Origin: Diadema setosum
Lineage: Eukaryota > Echinodermata > Echinoidea > Diadematoida > Diadematidae
Length of the DNA: 64,000 nucleotides
NCBI RefSeq assembly: GCF_964275005.1
Contig: NC_092686.1
Span: 43,398,333-43,462,332 of the forward strand
Direction: 5' to 3'
This document shows positions 43,401 through 55,497 of the stretch, piece by piece (positions within the stretch are counted from its first letter, which is position 1; each line of letters opens with the position of its first letter). The translations under genes were made by a program, and so were the position numbers. Under the pieces are notes generated by a model. That model searched no databases, was not told where the DNA came from, and was given only the letters and a program-made list of their open reading frames with translations.

Positions 43401-46400
43401 ATAGGAAGACAATAATTGATTCATTATTATTGATTCATGTGGCATTGTATCATGACTCCTCACTCTCAACAAAGGAAGATATGTCTTTATGATGGTAATT
43501 GCTTTTCGCCGTCCCTTCTTAGAAAACAAGCGGCACATTAATAGTACAGGCAGTCAGGGCTTTGGAAAGAGCTCTCGAAAGGGCTATGGAAAGGGCTATG
43601 GAAAGGGCTATCGAAAGTTGATAAACGCAGCCGACGAAAACAAGCGGCACATTAATGGTACAGGGAGTGGAAAGGGCTTTCGAAAGGGCTATGGAAAGGG
43701 CTATCGAAAGGGCTATCGAAAGGGCTTTCGAAAGTCGTTTAAACTGGGGAAAGTTGATAAACGCAGCCCATGACGCACTTTTCCCGGGGGTCAAGAGGTG
43801 CGTCATACAAATGACAGCTGCATAAACATATACACTCGTGGCTATCTGGTTCAATGCTCAGACACTTCTTCTTGGAGAACAGTTGCTCTAGTTTGCGTTC
43901 CTAACAAGAAATATTATCCGTAGTGTTGCTCCACATAACAAGTCATGATGTACAATTTTATTATAACTAGCGGGTACCCGTGCTTCGCAGTGGCCATGGC
44001 CACTGTGCACAATGAACGCGTCGCCGCAGTTACCGTGCATTCGCGTCTGACGCGAGCATCACCGTCATCGCGCGTATAACATGACCCTGGTTGATAAAGT
44101 TTAGTGATAATGTTTGTGAGACAAATATTTCACCTTTATAAAACATTGTTAGAATTACACGCTTCATATAAACTGTGAAAAGTGTTAGTCATGATGAGAA
44201 GTACATAGGCTTAGGACATGATGATTTTGATTGGTGGGGGGGGGGGGGGGTTGGGACTGAGATGCAATGAAATTTCTGTCCAATGTTATGCATTCCAGGA
44301 GGCAAAGCTACTTGGCAGGGGTTCCAGGGGGAAAGCACCTTATTGAGGATCATGGCAAAAATGTGACCGTCCACAACGAATCACTCGTTAAGTTGGTACC
44401 AAGGTGAGTCTGGTTTCTGGGTTCTGTTTGTTTCCAGTGGAAGAATTGAACAGGTGTTCTCTACGATAATGTGATCCATGGGCGTTTGTTTGCATTGATT
44501 GAATGAAGTATGTTATACATGACCGACCCAGTTACCACCCATTGCCTTTTATCGTTCTTCGTAATCAACAATGCCCAGGGATTGCACTATGGTACAGAAC
44601 ACCTAATCAATTCTTCTACTGAAAACGAACAGAAACTAGTCTCAAATCGGATCCGACTTTACAAGCGATTTGTGGTGGATGGTCACAAATATGCTGATGC
44701 CTTAATGAGATAATGAAGGTCTAGTAGATTTGTTCATAGGGTCTTCCTTTGCATATGAAGTGATGGCTTGAGAAAACTACTGGTAACCACAGTGTTTCTT
44801 GTGTTTTTACTACTATGTAAAGTGTGCAAAAGCTTGTGCATGTCAACAACAATCAGTATCAGGTAGCCATTGCACATAGATATACCACTATTGTTATTTA
44901 TATTAGGCCATATGAGCCGACCCATTCATTTTTAACAGAATTTTTATTGGACTTTTTTATGGGAGTATCCGCTACAGACCCTATATGCATTCCACCATGC
45001 GGAACAGCATTACAATTGAAATTGCCGCCATCGTGGAGGGCATGGCTTGTCATGTACACCATTTCGCTGGTTTGCATCAGAGTTGACAACCCATTGATAC
45101 CGGGAATCGGTTGACCAGGCAACATTTCAATATAACCATTGTTTTCTGGCATCTTGTAGGGGCAGAAATTCTATGCATAGGGTCTATTGCATTTGCAAAT
45201 GAAAGTGAGTCAGAATTCCCAGTTACACCAGCCCAAATCAAATTATTGTCCCCTGGATTTACATTTGGAAAACTGTTTATAAACAATGTCCCTGCTGTAC
45301 ATGTATCACAAGCAGTGGTGTGTGTATTGTGTAAAAGTATATTTCTTATATTTAAGAATCCCTATATTCCTTAGTTTCTTTTTGTTTGTTTGTTTGTTTT
45401 GTTTATTTTTTAAAGATATCGAAATGACAAAACTGGCTCAAAGCCTGTTCACTTACTCCTTTATCTAATTTTTATTTTCTTGTGACAGCTTCTAAAATCC
45501 ACCAGGAACTAGTAAGAGAACTTAAGTCTGATGGAAAATGTCAGAAAATTGTAACAAGCTCCTCTGCAGCACAGATGCTTCGTTTCTCCTTTATGAGTTT
45601 GACCGATTCAGGAGCATGACTGGCAAAGTTTATGGCGATAAGACCTATGAAGTACTGACAATAAATCCAGTTATGTTCTGGTGTCCAGTGATGGACTGTA
45701 AATCAAAGAAAGATATGATACAATTATCTATAATGGAGCTCTAGGGTCATTCCATGCCAATTCACCCAATGAAAGTGCAATTTTGCACCCTTCCGTCTCA
45801 GAATTTGCTCAAATTTGGTACACATAAAGTTTAACATTACCTTCCCATGAAACAAAAAAAAAAAATTAGCATTAACGGTCCGTCGGTTTCCGAGCTATGG
45901 CCCGCCCTATTTGATTCGTTTTGGCAAAAATGGTTGTGACCTTCCATTTCAACGGCACAATGCGCCTGAACTGGTTGACCAATTTTTGTGAAACTGGTAC
46001 CATTCAAAAGGAAATTCGAAGAGGAATTCAAAAATGGTATCAAACATATTGGAGAAAGTTAAAGTGCTATGACCTTTGACCTTTCCTTTAACCTTGCTTT
46101 TGCCCCCCAGACGAATAATATTTTTACTTGATTTTTATGTATGTTAATTGTCAGTATAGTATTAACATAACATGTAAATATCTAGGATGATATTTTATTT
46201 CTTCACCTTTAAAAACTCTTTTTAATGCAATTTACAAAGTTACTGTTACCCCCACATACTGATATTGTGTTGGTAATGTGTGTACAAGACTCCATTATAA
46301 ATGAATACTTTCAAACTAAAGTAACATTACAATCAAATGCAATAATGTATTCCATATCTGTTGCTGATGCTTCAAAGATCTCAAGGATGTATCCAGTTTG

Positions 46401-49400
46401 GGACAGTAGAGCTGACTACATGTAGGAAGCATTTTGTTTCTGTCAAAACTGCAGATTTCTGATGATTTGTATATGTATACCTATTGCACCCCAATCAAAA
46501 GGGCTAAACAAATGTCTCTCTTCATAAGCAAATGGAGTCTACGTACATGTATACATTATCATTGTGTTTAATGTTTCCTTTATTACCTGAAATGTTTAGT
46601 TTTCTGTTTTAATTGAATGTAATTTAACTTCAGTTTGGAAGTATTCAAGTAAGCCTGAAGACACGTGTAAAGAACGTCGCTGCATTATTTTTTTTTGCAA
46701 AAGTTCTTAATTTTTTTAATTATTATAATTTATGCAAATGAGGTGCATCAAATTTCATAAAATTCACAAATATATCAATATTTCCTTCAAAAATTATAAT
46801 TGGATTCTAATTCTTTGCAGAAAGTATCCCAGAAGCATTGTCAACAAGATTATATGGTAATATTTTCAAATTTCAAAACATTTTCTTTGTATTGTATTGT
46901 TTTCCGAATTTCTTATGTATTCTATTGTTTTTATTTCTTATGTATTTCTTTGTTTTTAAGATTTTTTTTTTTCTAATCTAAAATTAGTTGATGTGAAGTC
47001 ACATAACATCTTTTAAATGGCCTAGAAGATTGAAAAAGCTGTGTTTTAGAGCAATTTATGAAATATGCTGCTTTGCACACAAACGTATGGGAAAAGCAGG
47101 TTTTTGCCAAATTTTGGGCAGACATGCACTTACGAAATGTCACGTGACCTCGCGACCGGTGGTCGGATTTTCGCAAAATTTATTTCAAAAGAAAAAAAAA
47201 GTCACCAAAAATTATCACGCGATCAGCGGCGGTCGCGCGGCAGCAGAAAATTTTGTACGGGGGGGGGGGGGGTCAATTTGACCCCCCCCCCCCCAGTGGA
47301 CATAGGGTTAAGGGAATCTCTTAACCATGATTAAGTTAAAGGAAGCACATAGTTTAAGGGACTCATGGCGAGTGTTTTATTACACAAGTGTTAATGGTGA
47401 AAATGGCCACAGGACAAAAGTTCCTTCTAAGTCAGCAATATTTAATTCTCCATTTTCAGTGCCACAAAAATCTTCTTAATGTGTGTAATTATGGAAGTTA
47501 TATCTCACTATGATAAATGCTTTTTCCTGACCCCCCCCCCCCCTACTATACTTCATGATCAATTTTGCCAAAACTGGTTTATGTCATTAAGAGACAATGC
47601 CGACGAACTGTTCAATACAGTTAGAGGAAGGGTAGTAAACAAAATCCAGCAGTCATATCACATGTATCACATTTTAAGTATAATAAATTGTTTCTTCCAT
47701 TACAAAATATTTTTGCAAGCAGGTCTTTTTATTTTGTTCACTAGTACCACATAAAATACTCCAGGCATTGCATGTCATCGTTAGATTTGCGATAGTATAT
47801 TTAATTAGTTAATGCTAGAGTTCCATGTAATTATCTCCCAAAGAATTTAAAAGGTGGGTGATCCGTTCCACAGCATCATCCCCCACTTTACCGTATTGCA
47901 TATATGGAGATTTTGGAACCACATGAATGTTAATATTTTCTCCATGATCCCTTTAGATATGAACAAAATATTATAGAGGGCTAGAGGATTAAAAAATTAA
48001 TAAAGAAATCTTTTATATACATGCACATCTGACATTGCACCATTCTTGGTGTCCTCATACTCTGTGACTGAAGTACATGTATGAATACAGAGTTTCAAAG
48101 ATGATGTTCAACTATGTGATTGTTTGGCAGAAGTGCATGACCACAGGAAAGATGCAATAGTATTGTTATAAAGTCCTGATATTTGAAATCATATACAAGA
48201 TAAGATTTTGAGACGAATGAAAGAGAGCAGGCACCAAAAGTCAATATATTTTGAAAACCTGCTCAAAGTGGCATTGTATTGTGTGCAGGTGCTAAAAATT
48301 GCTAAAAAATGTTTGATATTGTGCAAAGTTCCCTTAAATTGTGCAAACTTTTCCAAAGTTTCCTGAAAATGTGCTAAGTTGCACAAAATTGCTGGAAATG
48401 GCGCAAAGTTGGGCAAAATTGCCTAAAATGGCGCAAAGTTGTACAAAATTGCCTGAAATGGTGCAAAGTTGCGCAAAATTGCCCGAAATGGCGCAAAATT
48501 GCTGGACATGGCGCAAAGTTGCGCACAATTGCCGGAAGTTGCGGAAAATTGTCAGAAATGGGCACAAAATTGCCGGAAGTTGCGGAAAATTGCCAGAAAT
48601 GGGCGCAAAATTGCCGGAAATGGCGCAAGGTTGCGCAAAATTGCCGGAAATGGCGCAAGGTTGCGCAAAATTGCCGGAAATGGCGCAAGGTTGCGCAAAA
48701 TTGCCGGAAATGGCGCAAGGTTGCGCAAAATTGCCGGAAATGGTGCAAGGTTGCGCAAAATTGCCGGAAGTTGCGGAAAATTGCCAGAAATGGGCGCAAA
48801 ATTGCCGGAAATGGCGCAAAGTTGCGCAAGCAAATGCAAAGTTGCCTAAACTTGCATGTCAACTTTGCATAATGTTGCGCAATCTTTGTCAATTTTGTCA
48901 ATTTTTGGCAACTTTTGTCAATTTCCATTGTGACATGGGGCCTTATAACTTATTATGCATGATGAATATCGTGACCTTTGAATGACAAAGAAATAAAAAA
49001 AAAAAGATTGGCGCACATAGATAAGGCAATAACACAAGTGCCTCTCAAATTTTTATCTGTTTGCAACGATTTATCGTTTGAAGTAAGTTCAAATGGATGT
49101 TACTTCTTCCGCGCGCATTAAAGTACATGCAGATCTATGTATTGTTATACTGTAAGCATAGTGGCCTTCGGCATCCAAAAGAAATGTAACGTCTTCTTTT
49201 TCTTACACCATAGCTGACTCCAACAGCATGGAAGAATGTTGCCAAAGCTCGAGACATGGTTAATCAAATCCTGAATGAAAATAAAGGTAACGACATGCTA
49301 TAGATATTGTGAGAAGATAAGCATAATCATCATAGTAGGGCTCTATACCGGTCCTGAAAAAAAAAGAAGAAAAAAAAACATTTGTCAGTTATATAGAATA

Positions 49401-49448
49401 GATAGATAGATAGATACCCTATACCATAGATAGATAGATAGATAGATT

Positions 49449-49489
<41 letters not shown>

Positions 49490-52400
49490 GTAAGTAGATT
49501 ACTAGATATAGATAGATAGATTCAAATTGTTTGAGTTATACAAAACGTCAAAATATGTACTCATGCTTTAAGTAACAGAATACATTATAGTCATGTAAAA
49601 ATGTGCAAAATACCTAGAACGCATCATGTAATTTTGCAATTATATTGTAAGCAAAGCAAACATACAATTCTTTCTTTCTTTCTTTCTTTCTTTTTTTGGT
49701 GTTGTTTATAGCAAGAAGGTACTAGGCTTGCCTGTATAATTATAGTACCTTTTTGGTTATAGATGACATTCTTTTATTTGGCAGTGAATTTCTTTCCAAA
49801 AGATGCAAACCATGCGTGAACCACATTGTATTGCACTTTTACATCTGATTACTGCAGGGTTAATCCAAAATAGTGTTGTTTAACATCGCTACATGGAAAA
49901 ACGTAGAACATTTCTAGTTAGATAGGCTTCCAGTTGAAACAAACAAACAAATAAACAGGAGTATCACAAAGAGCCTGAGGCTCTCTGACATACATCACTT
50001 CATCACTGCCAGAACTGTAAGAAGGAAATCTAAGACCACTGGCGATAGATTTGAGGATTATGTAATCTACCACCAACATATTTTTTTTTCTCAGTACACC
50101 GAATGGCACTAAGTTAAAAAGAGATACTGATTCTTTTACTCTTTTCATTTCGTTTTTAATCTTATTCTTATTTTAATCGGGGAATATGCAATGTGGTTGT
50201 AGAAACCTCGTCTTTTTCCTCAACTGTACTCAGTGATGGCAAATTGGCTGACGTCAAAGAAGAGTCACATTATTGAGGTCTTCTGATGTAAACTAAGCAA
50301 CGCCTAATGCAGAATTTGTCGTCTGCGTGTGTGTGCGTGTGCGTATTTGTGTGTGTGTGCGTGTTGGTGTGTGTGTTTCTGTTGGTGTGGATATCTATCT
50401 GCCCTTTCGGTTTTAACCCATCATAACATTATTGTTACATGAACTTCAGTGTCCACCGTCACGCATTATTTCGCATTCATTGCATATTTCACTCCTATAA
50501 CACTCCTATAATTATTAATAATATTAATTATTGATAATATAACTCCTATTTCACTCCTATAATTATTGTTCTTATTATAATTATTGTTCTTACCCCATGT
50601 CCCTTTGCTGACTATCTTTCTCTCGGTATTATGTTTGGAATTGTTTGTCAAAAATACATTCTGGTGCAGATCACAAAGCCGGTTCACTGATGCAGAAGGC
50701 GCTGCGAGTTTTACTCGTAAACAATATCATTGTACTCCATACTTGAATCTACACCTGCCATAATATGCCCATGCAGTGATAACTCTATACGCCACAACGG
50801 TCTTTTAAGTGTATGACTCTACATGGAACAGGTCGGGGTGCTATGACCGGGGCCTGACTCAAATATACAACTCAAACATGCCCCAAAGTATCACTGATAT
50901 AATATTATTAGGTGATCCGAGTATCCTCTGATATGCTTGTCAACTCATTTACTTTCTCTTTACAAAATGGACGAATGTCCAGCTCACAAAGAAATGGTGT
51001 TATTACCTTGATACCAAAAAAAGACAGAGATGTCTCCTATTTGAAAAATTACAGACCAATATCTCTCTTCACAGTAGATTATAAAATCTTAGCCAAAACT
51101 TTAGCAAACCGCCTCAAAAAATGTCTTTCAGACTTGATTCACCCAGACCAATCTGGTTTTTTGAAAGGAAGGCATATTGGAAATAATATCCGACTAATTA
51201 TCGATGTAATTGAATATACAGAATTAAATCAAATCCCTGGTGGAATCCTTCTCCTTGATATCCAAAAAGCCTTTGACAGTGTTTCCCATAATTTCCTTTT
51301 TCATGTACTTAGAAAATTTAATTTCAGCGATGATTTCATTGATTGGATAAAGGTTTTTTATTCAGATAGAAAAAGTTATGTTTCAAACTATGGATATTTG
51401 ACCAAACCAATTGATATGGAAAGAGGTATTTTCCAAGGGTGTCCCATATCCCCATACTTATTTTTGTTAGTTATTGAATCTATGGCTCTTGCTATTCGAC
51501 AGAACCCCAATATCAAAGGTATCCCAGTTTTAGAAAACGAACTGAAAATATCTTTGTTAGCAGATGACTCTACTTGTTTTATTGATGGCTCAGATAACTC
51601 CTTTAGAGCATTATTTGACACTATTGCTTTATTTTCTGAGTGCTCTGGCTGTAAACTTAATATTTCTAAATCCGAAGCAATATGGATTGGCTCTATGAAA
51701 GGTTCTCAAAGATTTCCATTTTCCGAGAAAGGACTTAAGTGGAATAAGTCTACTTCTAAAACTTTAGGCATTCACTTTTCTTTAAATCTAGACCAGTTAT
51801 ATGAACTTAACCATAAGATAAAACTTAAATCCATTGAAAATACCTTAAATTGTTGGCGCGCAAGAAATTTATCTCTGGTTGGGAAGATCTGTGTCATAAA
51901 GACCCTATTGCTGCCACAAATTCTTTATTTTTTTTCAGTGCTGTGTATTAGAATTCCTAAGAAATTTTTTAAACAGCTGAATACTACACTGTACAAAATT
52001 GTGTGGAATGGTGGCAGTGATAGGGTCAAAAGACAACTGGTGTGTAATGACTATTCTTTAGCAGGTTTGAAAATGATTGATTCATACACGTACTCAGTTG
52101 CCCAAAAAATGTCATGGGTCAAAAAGCTTCTTGATGACAACTTTCAAAGCATGTGGAAGTCAATTGAATTGTCAAATTTAAATAATTTTTCTACTTTAAA
52201 AGATATATTATGGAAATCACATGCTCCGACAAGTGTCTTAAGCAAATTGAGATCAACTCAATTAGCTGAATCTCTTCAAACATGGTACATATTTAGAGAA
52301 AATTCTCTCGGATCACCTTCTGTATCTGTACTGAATCTTTCTTCTTTCTTTGTTTCTTTCTTTATTTCTCCTCAAAAGTTGTGCAGAGGTTAGCTCAGAA

Positions 52401-54841
52401 AGTGCATTGCCTCTCAATGTCAAACTTATACCATATATGTATCATGTCGCAAAGACGACAGCGCAAGTAAAATCATAGTGATCAGTCGACCGTGACGTCA
52501 CTATGACGTCATTGTATGAAAACACATTTTCATGCATATCTCATTAATGGAATCGAATGTTTCAATGAAATTTACGTCACATATATTTCAAGTCAAGCGC
52601 ATTCTACTCATATTCTCAAAATTCATTTTTATCTCAAAACGCGCGCGTACGCGCGCGTTGAAATATTTGTATGCTCAAATCGAGCTCAAAATTGTTTTGC
52701 ACACGTTTCAGACCATTTGGAGCATTTTTTGAAAAATTGAAAAAATTGGACGGACGCGTACGCGCGCGCACATATTCGCACGCACAGCTAATATGAAATA
52801 GAAATTTTCAATTTTTTCACACGGATCGGATGTCCGAAATGTCAAGGAATATTTCTACCAAGTTTCAAGTCGATCCGATTCAATATGACGTCATACGGGC
52901 CCGTCAAATTCAGAATTCCGCGCGTGCGTCAATGGGGATACACAGTGCAACTATGCCAAAAAAACGCCAATTTTAAATCGGATTTTACTCGTCAGGATGG
53001 ACAGTGACCCCCCATTTTCTTGGCATATTCTGAAAACTGATGAGTTGTACATTTCATTTCATGGGCTGGCTATGCTGACAAAATGATTAAAAGATATCAA
53101 ATTTCTTAATAAACTAAAAAAAAGTAAATTTTCAAAATGACGTCATCAAATTTCAAGTTTGCTCGAGCGTATCTCATTTATCCTTTGCCAATTTTCACCT
53201 AAATTTCAATATGTTGTAGCTTATGATATGCTCTTTCATAAATGTAATTACGCAATTTTGATTAGATGACGACATCACCTCGAAAAAATGGATTGAAGGT
53301 AAACTTGTCAAATTTGACCAGTTTACGTGTAATCTCTATGGGAGTGCAATTTTTATGGAAATGAAAATTGACATGACTATCTTTATCGAGCACTAGCTCA
53401 CTTATGCTTCGATGAATTTCTCTAAGATTTTAATATGTTGTAGCTGAGACGTAGGGCTATCGCTAATGTGCCATTCGTTTTTTCATACGTTGTCGGGATC
53501 ACGTGAAAAAACTTGGTTGAAATTAAAGCTTATCTTCGATGTATTGTAATATTTCTTTCTTTTTACAACTTTATGTGCAATAACTCAAGAAAAACATACC
53601 CTATCACCACCATATTTTGCACAAGTTTAGTTCATGTCACGAACATTATTTCATAAAATAACAACTACTTGATCAGACGCCATCTTGGGTATGTAAATTA
53701 GGGTCAAAGGTCATAGATGTTTCATCCTGTATCTTGGTGAATACATGTTTTATCTTTCCCATATTTTGCACACGTAAAGACCATGTTACAGGGATCATTT
53801 CATAAAATAACCACTTTTTGCTCAGATGCCATCTTGTCTTTGCAAAGTGGGGTCAAAGGTCATAATTATGTACTTCTTTTTCTATCTTCGCTATGACGTA
53901 TTATCTCTATGGGAGGGAATTTTTTAGATGTGAAAATTGACATGACTCTCTTTATCGAGCACTATCTTACTTATGCTTCGGTGAATTTCTCTCAGATTTT
54001 AACATGTTGTAGCTGAGACTTTGCACTATTAAAACTCGAATCATTGATTTAAAAAAAATCGGATCACCTTAATTTGTCAGTGATGACAAATTACAATCTC
54101 TAGTTTGTCAGTTTATGGTTGACATGGCAACCAGCAGTGTTGTATATTAAAGAAATAATCAAAATGTTCGCAATAGAAGATCAACGATATAATATGCACA
54201 ATAAATTGTTTTACTACGTTTGGGGGGAATGCACTCTACAAGCTTTGCTTCTTCAGCATTCCTCCCCATCTCCTGCATTTTCTAAACTTTAGAATGTTTT
54301 TTTTTTTTTGTGTGTGTGTGTGTGTGTGTGTGTTTTTCTCACCCTATCTATATCCTTAAATATCATTTGATATTAATTTGTACTGTTGGCACATACATGT
54401 ACTTATGTTTTATGTGGAAAAAATGTATTAACAAGTTCTGTTGGAGATGGAAAAAATGAATGAATGAATGAATGAATAAAACTTGATGTAAAGTCACCAA
54501 ATTTGGTTGATATCGGATTAAGGCCGTAAGAGTGGCAAATAAGAATATGGAAGGGGTGCATTGTGCCCCCTTGAGTTTTACCATTGGGAGCAGTGATAAA
54601 AAATGTTCGAGTTATCACACTGGATGCATGTTTATATTTCAGTTATATTACAAAGTATCCAACCGTATAAAAAGTCCCCAACAAAGCAACAAATATGAGG
54701 AGATATCACTACATTTCTCAATAAATCAAAAGAGTAGGCGGTTTATTGTAAAAACAATTTTAATAAAACTATTGTTCACATGTTTTATACCGGTATTTAA
54801 GAATATTTAATATTGATTATTACTAATTATTATTATCATTA

Positions 54842-54887
<46 letters not shown>

Positions 54888-55458
54888 ATTGGTTGGTTTT
54901 TTTTTTTCATCTGAAAATGGCAAAAAGTGACTTTAAGACAGGGGAAATCAGACGACACTAGTTCTATGCGTTGTTTTGTCTGCGACGTATTTTGCACCGA
55001 GGAATATTTCCGACTTATCACTACTCGGTAAAGTGAGATACGTTGTATCATGCACCAGCGAAAATAATACCGGTAGTTCTGATGCCTGTTCTTTTCAACA
55101 TCTTTCCCGTATAACAACAGCGCTGTATGTGTGCGTTATAGCTGATCGAACTTTAACAAGAGAGATGCGCCTTTTATCATGTATTCCCACATTTTATCTT
55201 TTTAACTGTGATTACCAGACCAGTTATTTTGATCGGTAATGATATTGACTGATTAGTTGACTGCGCCAACTGGGCAGAGAGTTGATGTGAAACACGTTAT
55301 ACATTATATACACGCTTTACTTATGTACAATGCCTCATGGTGCCCAATGCATATTATGATGGTGATGTGACACACAATGGAAATGTGTAATGCTTGATTT
55401 AATTTTCCCCACAATCTCTCCCCCTCTTTCCCTCTCTCTCTCTCCCTCCCTCCCTCCC

Positions 55459-55497
<39 letters not shown>

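Larger units (their letters stand above)
36528..48950. mobile_element. 12.4 kb giant foldback element with tandem-array arms, in a HAL intron
   Basis: The ends at 36536 and 48942 are inverted copies: GGCCCCATGTCACAGTGGAA, continuing into ATTGACAAAAGTTGCCAAAA, matches the complement of 48885-48942 with few differences. Immediately outside lie TTATAACA (36528-36535) and TTATAACT (48943-48950), a 7-of-8 target duplication. Inside each end is a tandem array: 36600-37165 has TTGCACTAAATTGCGCAAAA-type units, and 48250-48850 has TTGCGCAAAATTGCCGGAAA-type units in opposite orientation. Subtracting the element leaves a HAL intron of about 650 bp. The interior holds nested repeats and several unassigned exon-like ORFs. 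It resembles a much enlarged TU/foldback element. Two separate insertions are an alternative, but the matching duplication argues for one. Confidence 0.75.

Noticed and set aside
43489..43773. Gly-Tyr-Lys-rich 94-aa ORF resembling a structural repeat protein
   Set aside because: Encoded by the 12-bp arm repeat of a foldback element, with an inverted copy in the other arm.
48334..48985. Long overlapping ORFs of up to 214 aa on both strands
   Set aside because: All come from the 29-bp array of the right arm, whose unit lacks stops in several frames; there is no independent coding evidence.
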